Source of the DNA: Sulfurimonas sp. RIFCSPLOWO2_12_36_12
GTDB lineage: Bacteria; Campylobacterota; Campylobacteria; Campylobacterales; Sulfurimonadaceae
NCBI GenBank assembly: GCA_001829675.1
Contig: MIBZ01000019.1
Span: 1-64,000 of the forward strand
DNA length: 64,000 nt
Direction of reading: 5' to 3'
Below the pieces are notes generated by a model. The model saw only the letters and a list, made by a program, of their open reading frames with translations, ran no database searches and was not told where the DNA came from. The stretch's first letter is position 1; every line of letters begins with the position of its first letter. This document shows, in pieces, positions 60,047 to 64,000 of this stretch. The translations under genes were made by a program, and so were the position numbers.

Positions 60047-62266
60047 TTAAAGCGTAACAAGCTTGGCGCCAAAACCGCCCATATGCTGAGGCGCATCTTC
60101 AAATTTTTTTACTTTTGGATGAGATGATAGAAAATTTTTGACGGCGTAAGAGAGTTTTCCTGTCCCAATGCCGTGATAGACTATCACTTCATCCCAGCCG
60201 TTAATGAGTGCATCGGAGATAAATTTATCCAGAACTTCCGTTGCTTCATCAGCCCTCATACCGTGCAAATCACATTTTAGCCCGGCTCTTTTATCTACAT
60301 TTAAATTTACATCGGTGCGAGGTTTTTGCTGTATTAGTTGGGTATGTTTGAGATGAGATGTTTTAGCTCTAACACGCATCCCCTCAACTTCAACAATTGC
60401 CTCACTTTTATCTTTCATGGCAACAATAACACCTTTTTTGCTATGGTACTTTACATTATCGCCGACTTTAAAAGCTACATCTATCTTTACCTGCTCTTTC
60501 TTTTCAACAGGCAGCTTCTTGTTTGCTTCGTTCATTGCTCTGTGAATTGCTTTCATATCTCCGGCACGAGCCGCCTGTTTTGCTTCGTTTATCGCGCTTT
60601 CATAGCTCTCTCTAAGAGTGTTCTTTTCTTTTTCCAACTCTTCGTAGACTTTTTGTTTCTCTTCTTTTAAATCTCTCTCTTTTGCTCTTAGCTCTTCTAG
60701 CTTTTTATCAATTTTTTGGTGTTTTTGTTTCAACTCTCTCTCTAGCTGTGAGCCTCTCTCGATAAGAAGATTTAGTTTTTCGCTGTTATCGCCGTAAACT
60801 GCTTTTGCCTCGTTTACAATTTTGTTTGAGATTCCATATCTGCTGGCGGTCTCAAATGCGTAACTCTTTCCTATGATTCCCTGCATAAACTCATAAGTAG
60901 GAACTCTGTTTTGCTCATCGTAAATCGCCGCCATAAGCTCAACATCATCACGGTCAGCCATAAGTGCGGCAAGTCGTTTATGGTGGGTCGTTACGACTAT
61001 CTTTTGTCCTCTTAAAATCAACTCATCGAGTATAACTTTAAAGAGTGCGGCTGCCTCGTCGCTGTCAGTTCCAAGCTCTATCTCATCAACTCCGACAAGC
61101 GCATCTCTATGTTCAAAAATCTTTGAAAACTCCTGCATACGCCCCGCAAAAGTTGAGATATCGTTTTTAACATTTTGAGGGTCATCTATAATTGCTAAAA
61201 TGTTTTTAAAGCTTCCAATGTGGGATTTGTGCTCATTTAACTTCATAGGGATTATATATTTTGCCATAAAAGCAGCACTTAAAATCGACTTTAAGAGCAT
61301 AGTTTTTCCGCCGGCATTTACGCCCGTAATCATCAAAATATTTTTAGAAAAATCAACTCGTATCGGTTTTGCATGGTGAAGTGCAGGGTGAATGAACTCC
61401 TCCAAAATGATTTTTGAATCTTTTTTCGATTTTACCAGCTGGAGATTTTTATTTTTTGCAAACAAAACCCTTGCCTGATAGTTGTCAAACTTTGTAAACT
61501 CTTTGTCGCAAAATGAGATGAAGGGCAGAAGTTCGGCAAGTTTGGATGAGAACTCTTTTGCGTAGTTGTAAAAAATCGCCTCTCGCTCTTGGACAATGTA
61601 GCGAATCTGTTCTTTAGCTTTTAGTATGCTGTCCGGAGAAACATAAAAACCGCCGCTGCTGCTTCTGCCGACTATGGCACCTCGAAGCACATGGTTAAAA
61701 CCGCCGCGAACCAAGAGGCACTCCTCATCGTTTATGAGATGAACTTGAGTATCGATAAGATAGGATGAGAGCTTTTGACTTGTTGTAAGTCTTTTTAGAG
61801 AGCTGTTGATATTAGATTTCTGCTCTTTAATGCGAGAACCTAAGGCAGAGAGTATTTCATCTAAGTTCTCTTCAAATTTTCCATCATGCGTGAAGTACTT
61901 CTCAACTTCAAAAAACTTTGGCTCTATGACAAACTTATCCATCCATTCGCCGATGATTCCCTTTAGCTCCATATTTTTAAAGTAGCGGAAATAGCGAACG
62001 ACTTTTACGATTTCAAAAATCTGCTCAAATTGTAATACGCCATGTTTTTGAAGATGAAGTTTTATATTTGTAAAGTCCGCAACCTTTGGAGGGGCTTTAA
62101 ACTCTATGGCGTCAAGCGCTTTGATGTAGCGGTAGTGAAGCTCTTGGTCACCCTCTATATAAAGAGCACTCTCGCGAGAAAAAAATTGTTTAAACAGGCT
62201 GATATGGTCGCTTAAATCGAGCTGATTGATGAGTGTATCAATCTTTGAACCGTTAGTTACTCGCAT
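60047..62266 (-). CDS. mutS2: MutS2 family ATPase/endonuclease
   Basis: A 739-residue MutS2. It lacks the mismatch-recognition domain of MutS. Clamp and lever regions (about 1-280) lead to the ATPase domain with Walker A ITGVNAGGKTMLL (about 313-325), Walker B LVGVDEIELGTDSDEA and the conserved VTTHHKRLA. A Lys/Glu-rich coiled coil (about 490-590), a KOW-like segment (VGDNVKYHSKKGVIV) and the C-terminal Smr nuclease domain (CDLHGMRADEATEVLD; YHGIGTGKL) follow. MutS2 suppresses recombination in Helicobacter and acts on collided ribosomes in Bacillus. It overlaps the small membrane gene by 10 bp. Confidence 0.95.
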   Translation of the reverse strand: MRVTNGSKIDTLINQLDLSDHISLFKQFFSRESALYIEGDQELHYRYIKALDAIEFKAPPKVADFTNIKLHLQKHGVLQFEQIFEIVKVVRYFRYFKNMELKGIIGEWMDKFVIEPKFFEVEKYFTHDGKFEENLDEILSALGSRIKEQKSNINSSLKRLTTSQKLSSYLIDTQVHLINDEECLLVRGGFNHVLRGAIVGRSSSGGFYVSPDSILKAKEQIRYIVQEREAIFYNYAKEFSSKLAELLPFISFCDKEFTKFDNYQARVLFAKNKNLQLVKSKKDSKIILEEFIHPALHHAKPIRVDFSKNILMITGVNAGGKTMLLKSILSAAFMAKYIIPMKLNEHKSHIGSFKNILAIIDDPQNVKNDISTFAGRMQEFSKIFEHRDALVGVDEIELGTDSDEAAALFKVILDELILRGQKIVVTTHHKRLAALMADRDDVELMAAIYDEQNRVPTYEFMQGIIGKSYAFETASRYGISNKIVNEAKAVYGDNSEKLNLLIERGSQLERELKQKHQKIDKKLEELRAKERDLKEEKQKVYEELEKEKNTLRESYESAINEAKQAARAGDMKAIHRAMNEANKKLPVEKKEQVKIDVAFKVGDNVKYHSKKGVIVAMKDKSEAIVEVEGMRVRAKTSHLKHTQLIQQKPRTDVNLNVDKRAGLKCDLHGMRADEATEVLDKFISDALINGWDEVIVYHGIGTGKLSYAVKNFLSSHPKVKKFEDAPQHMGGFGAKLVTL

Positions 62267-62586
62267 TTAGATGCACTAATCATCTGACCAAAGTTTGGTG
62301 TATGCTCTTTGCCTATAAAAGTGTATGTTCCTATGCTTAGAGTAAAATTTGTGCTGTTTACATCAATGTCGTTACACTTGATAGTGTTTTGCTGATTAAA
62401 CCTGTTAACAACATCCAGCATTTTTTGGCTTTGTGCATTGCTGTAGCTATTAAATGCGATTGCAGATAAAATTATAGATAATACCGCTGCACTTACCAAA
62501 GTTTTTTGCTTATGAGTCAGTTCCGTAAAGTAGTGCAGAGCTAAAAAAAAGAGCCCTGCAACTATGATTCCAGCTATGTATGCCAC
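62257..62586 (-). CDS. Small membrane protein conserved between murC and mutS2
   Basis: A 109-residue protein with two N-terminal TM segments (about 3-18 and 28-46) and a short exported-side domain with two Cys residues (TIKCNDID, SASKCE at the end). I recall a similar protein at the same place in Campylobacter. Function unknown. It starts with GTG, sharing one base with the murC stop, and overlaps mutS2. Confidence 0.82.
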   Translation of the reverse strand: MAYIAGIIVAGLFFLALHYFTELTHKQKTLVSAAVLSIILSAIAFNSYSNAQSQKMLDVVNRFNQQNTIKCNDIDVNSTNFTLSIGTYTFIGKEHTPNFGQMISASKCE

Positions 62587-63899
62587 TATGCAGTTCCTCT
62601 TATCTGATAAGTTAAATCTCCGGCACCAAAACCGATAATAAGACCTTTGTCCAATGTTTTAAGAGCCTCTTTGTCTTTAATAATTGTGATGGTATTGTTT
62701 GCTCTTGTGATTTTGTCCGCCATTGTCAGATTGTATCTTTTAAACTTCTCTTTGAAGTCAATATCTCTACTTGCTTCGCCCGCTGCCCATACAGGAAGGA
62801 TTATAAGCTCCTGCGCACCCTCAAAACAGTTTATGAACTCTTCGAGATTGTCTATCGTACGAGAGTATTTGTGAGGCTGCCAGATTGCTGTAATTTTGTC
62901 AAAACCTTTAAGAAGCGCATACTCTCTGACTGATTCAAATGTTGCTTTTATCTCTGTCGGATGATGACCGTAATCATCAATGATTACTGTATCTTCTTGA
63001 GTTCCAACAATATCAAATCGTTTTTTGATACCTTTGAATGTAAGTATATTTTTTCTTATCTCTTCAATGTCCATAGACTCGTTTGCCGCTAAAATAGCCA
63101 AAGCCGCATCAAGGGCGATATGCTTGCCAAATCCCCAAACATCAAAACTGCCAAAATTTTTAAAGGTAAATCTTGTATGCGGCTCATCGTTTATAAGAAT
63201 ATACTCTATGTTTGTGATGTCACGGCTTGGATAGAGCCAAATAGCGTCTATCTTGCCGATTAATGTACTTAAAAATTTATCTTCCGCATTTAAAACACGG
63301 CAAGGAGCAGAGGAGATAAAAGTTCTGTATGAGTCATAAAAAAGCTCATAATTGTAATCGTAATACTCCATATGCTCCGGCTCTGCATTTATGACAATAG
63401 CGCAGTGAGGATTTGAGTTTATAAAACTTCCGTCACTCTCATCAGCCTCAAAAATCATAACATCGCTCTGTGGCGCGTATCTTACATTTGAGCCAAATGC
63501 CTTTGATTCCGCACCGATAATTGCCGAGCCTTCCATTATGGCCGTCAGTATTGCAGTGGTTGTGCTTTTTCCGTGAGCACCCGCAACAGCGTAGACTTTA
63601 GAGGTGTTTAAAATTTGCAGCAGTGCTTCACGGCGGGCAAGAACTTCAATCCCTTTTGCTTTTGCTTCTATGATTTCTGGATTGTCAGGGCGAATAATTG
63701 CAGAGTGGACAACTAAGTCTTGGTTGGTAATTGCAGATGCGTTATGAGGAACCGTAACGGCTATGCCAAGTTTACGAAGTTTTTGAGTAATAATGGTGTC
63801 AGAGATGTCAGAACCGCTGACCTCATGACCCTGAAAGTGCATATATTGTGCTAAACCGGATATGCCGATTCCGCCGATTCCAATAAAATGAATTTTCAT
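62586..63899 (-). CDS. murC: UDP-N-acetylmuramate-L-alanine ligase
   Basis: MurC, 437 residues, adds L-alanine to UDP-MurNAc in peptidoglycan synthesis. Motifs: HFIGIGGIGISGLAQYM (nucleotide-binding start), VAGAHGKSTTTAIL (ATP P-loop), FEADESDGSF, IVINAEPEHMEYY, IDDYGHHPTEI and WQPHKYSRT. Length is standard. Its ATG shares a base with the stop of the upstream gene (TAATG), and the next gene starts within its stop. Confidence 0.97.
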   Translation of the reverse strand: MKIHFIGIGGIGISGLAQYMHFQGHEVSGSDISDTIITQKLRKLGIAVTVPHNASAITNQDLVVHSAIIRPDNPEIIEAKAKGIEVLARREALLQILNTSKVYAVAGAHGKSTTTAILTAIMEGSAIIGAESKAFGSNVRYAPQSDVMIFEADESDGSFINSNPHCAIVINAEPEHMEYYDYNYELFYDSYRTFISSAPCRVLNAEDKFLSTLIGKIDAIWLYPSRDITNIEYILINDEPHTRFTFKNFGSFDVWGFGKHIALDAALAILAANESMDIEEIRKNILTFKGIKKRFDIVGTQEDTVIIDDYGHHPTEIKATFESVREYALLKGFDKITAIWQPHKYSRTIDNLEEFINCFEGAQELIILPVWAAGEASRDIDFKEKFKRYNLTMADKITRANNTITIIKDKEALKTLDKGLIIGFGAGDLTYQIRGTA

Positions 63900-64000
63900 T
63901 AGCTTAACTCCCCGTCTGTTTGGGAAATACCTAGCAATTTTTGTGCCTCTTTATTAAAACAACTTATATAAAAAGTACCGGCATTTTGTGTTGCATCTAT
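63899..64000 (-). CDS. C-terminal end of an unidentified gene upstream of murC
   Basis: On the minus strand the frame is open from the window edge to a TAA at 63901-63899 that overlaps the murC ATG, giving the last about 33 residues (ending GISQTDGELS). The one-base overlap shows coupling to murC. Too short to identify. Confidence 0.65.
   Translation of the reverse strand: MDATQNAGTFYISCFNKEAQKLLGISQTDGELS

Overview
The window looks like a chromosomal segment of a free-living, motile, hydrogen-using Campylobacterota bacterium, most like Sulfurimonas or a close relative. The signs are low GC, the rrf2-flhA / rpsO arrangement and the murC - small membrane protein - mutS2 order that I know from Campylobacter, a complete-looking hydrogenase maturation block, and many c-di-GMP proteins. 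The genus is an inference from gene content; no rRNA or tRNA gene is visible. Coding density is high and no gap exceeds 300 bp.

Layout. 1-6.6 kb: end of a nitronate monooxygenase gene, a cell-wall amidase, then on the minus strand rrf2 - flhA - a DHH phosphoesterase, and rpsO. Two copies of a structured intergenic repeat lie here. 6.8-15.1 kb: hypB-hypC-hypD, then an AT-rich Fic + KAP-NTPase pair, then hypE-hypX-hypA. The pair interrupts a NiFe-hydrogenase maturation operon. 15.1-19.1 kb: kdsB, a tRNA-methyltransferase-like gene, a YkgJ protein, a TPR lipoprotein and trpC.

19.2-36.6 kb: the centrepiece, eleven minus-strand genes that are tightly spaced or overlapping. Read in transcription order they are: a LapB-type ABC exporter, a HlyD adaptor, an HDOD protein, a two-TM periplasmic sensor, a TolQ/MotA-like channel, an OmpA-domain partner with an intramembrane Asp, a TolC fused to SPOR-like domains, a LapD-like degenerate GGDEF/EAL receptor, a lipoprotein, a Sel1-repeat protein and a 1437-residue RTX adhesin. 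I read this as a c-di-GMP-controlled type I secretion system for a surface-retained adhesin, with its own putative ion-driven, peptidoglycan-anchored motor.

36.7-40.6 kb: a YqeY-like gene, flgH, a transglutaminase-like cysteine protease candidate (possibly a LapG counterpart) and an EAL protein. 40.6-53.5 kb: a SulP permease, valS, a host-attachment-family protein, a DksA-like protein, three diguanylate cyclases, a UvrD/Rep helicase, a lipoprotein cytochrome c with a 33-bp repeat array, and an XRE regulator flanked by a perfect inverted repeat. 53.5-64 kb: an EI24/CysZ-like protein, a DUF3137 protein and LemA, two small membrane proteins (one 48 aa), a BaiN-type flavoprotein, dgkA, an LTA-synthase-like membrane sulfatase, mutS2, a small membrane protein, murC and the end of an unidentified gene.

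The themes are hydrogenase assembly, envelope and cell-wall synthesis, flagella, and a surface attachment programme run by c-di-GMP. Five GGDEF/EAL proteins and one HDOD protein fall within about 34 kb.
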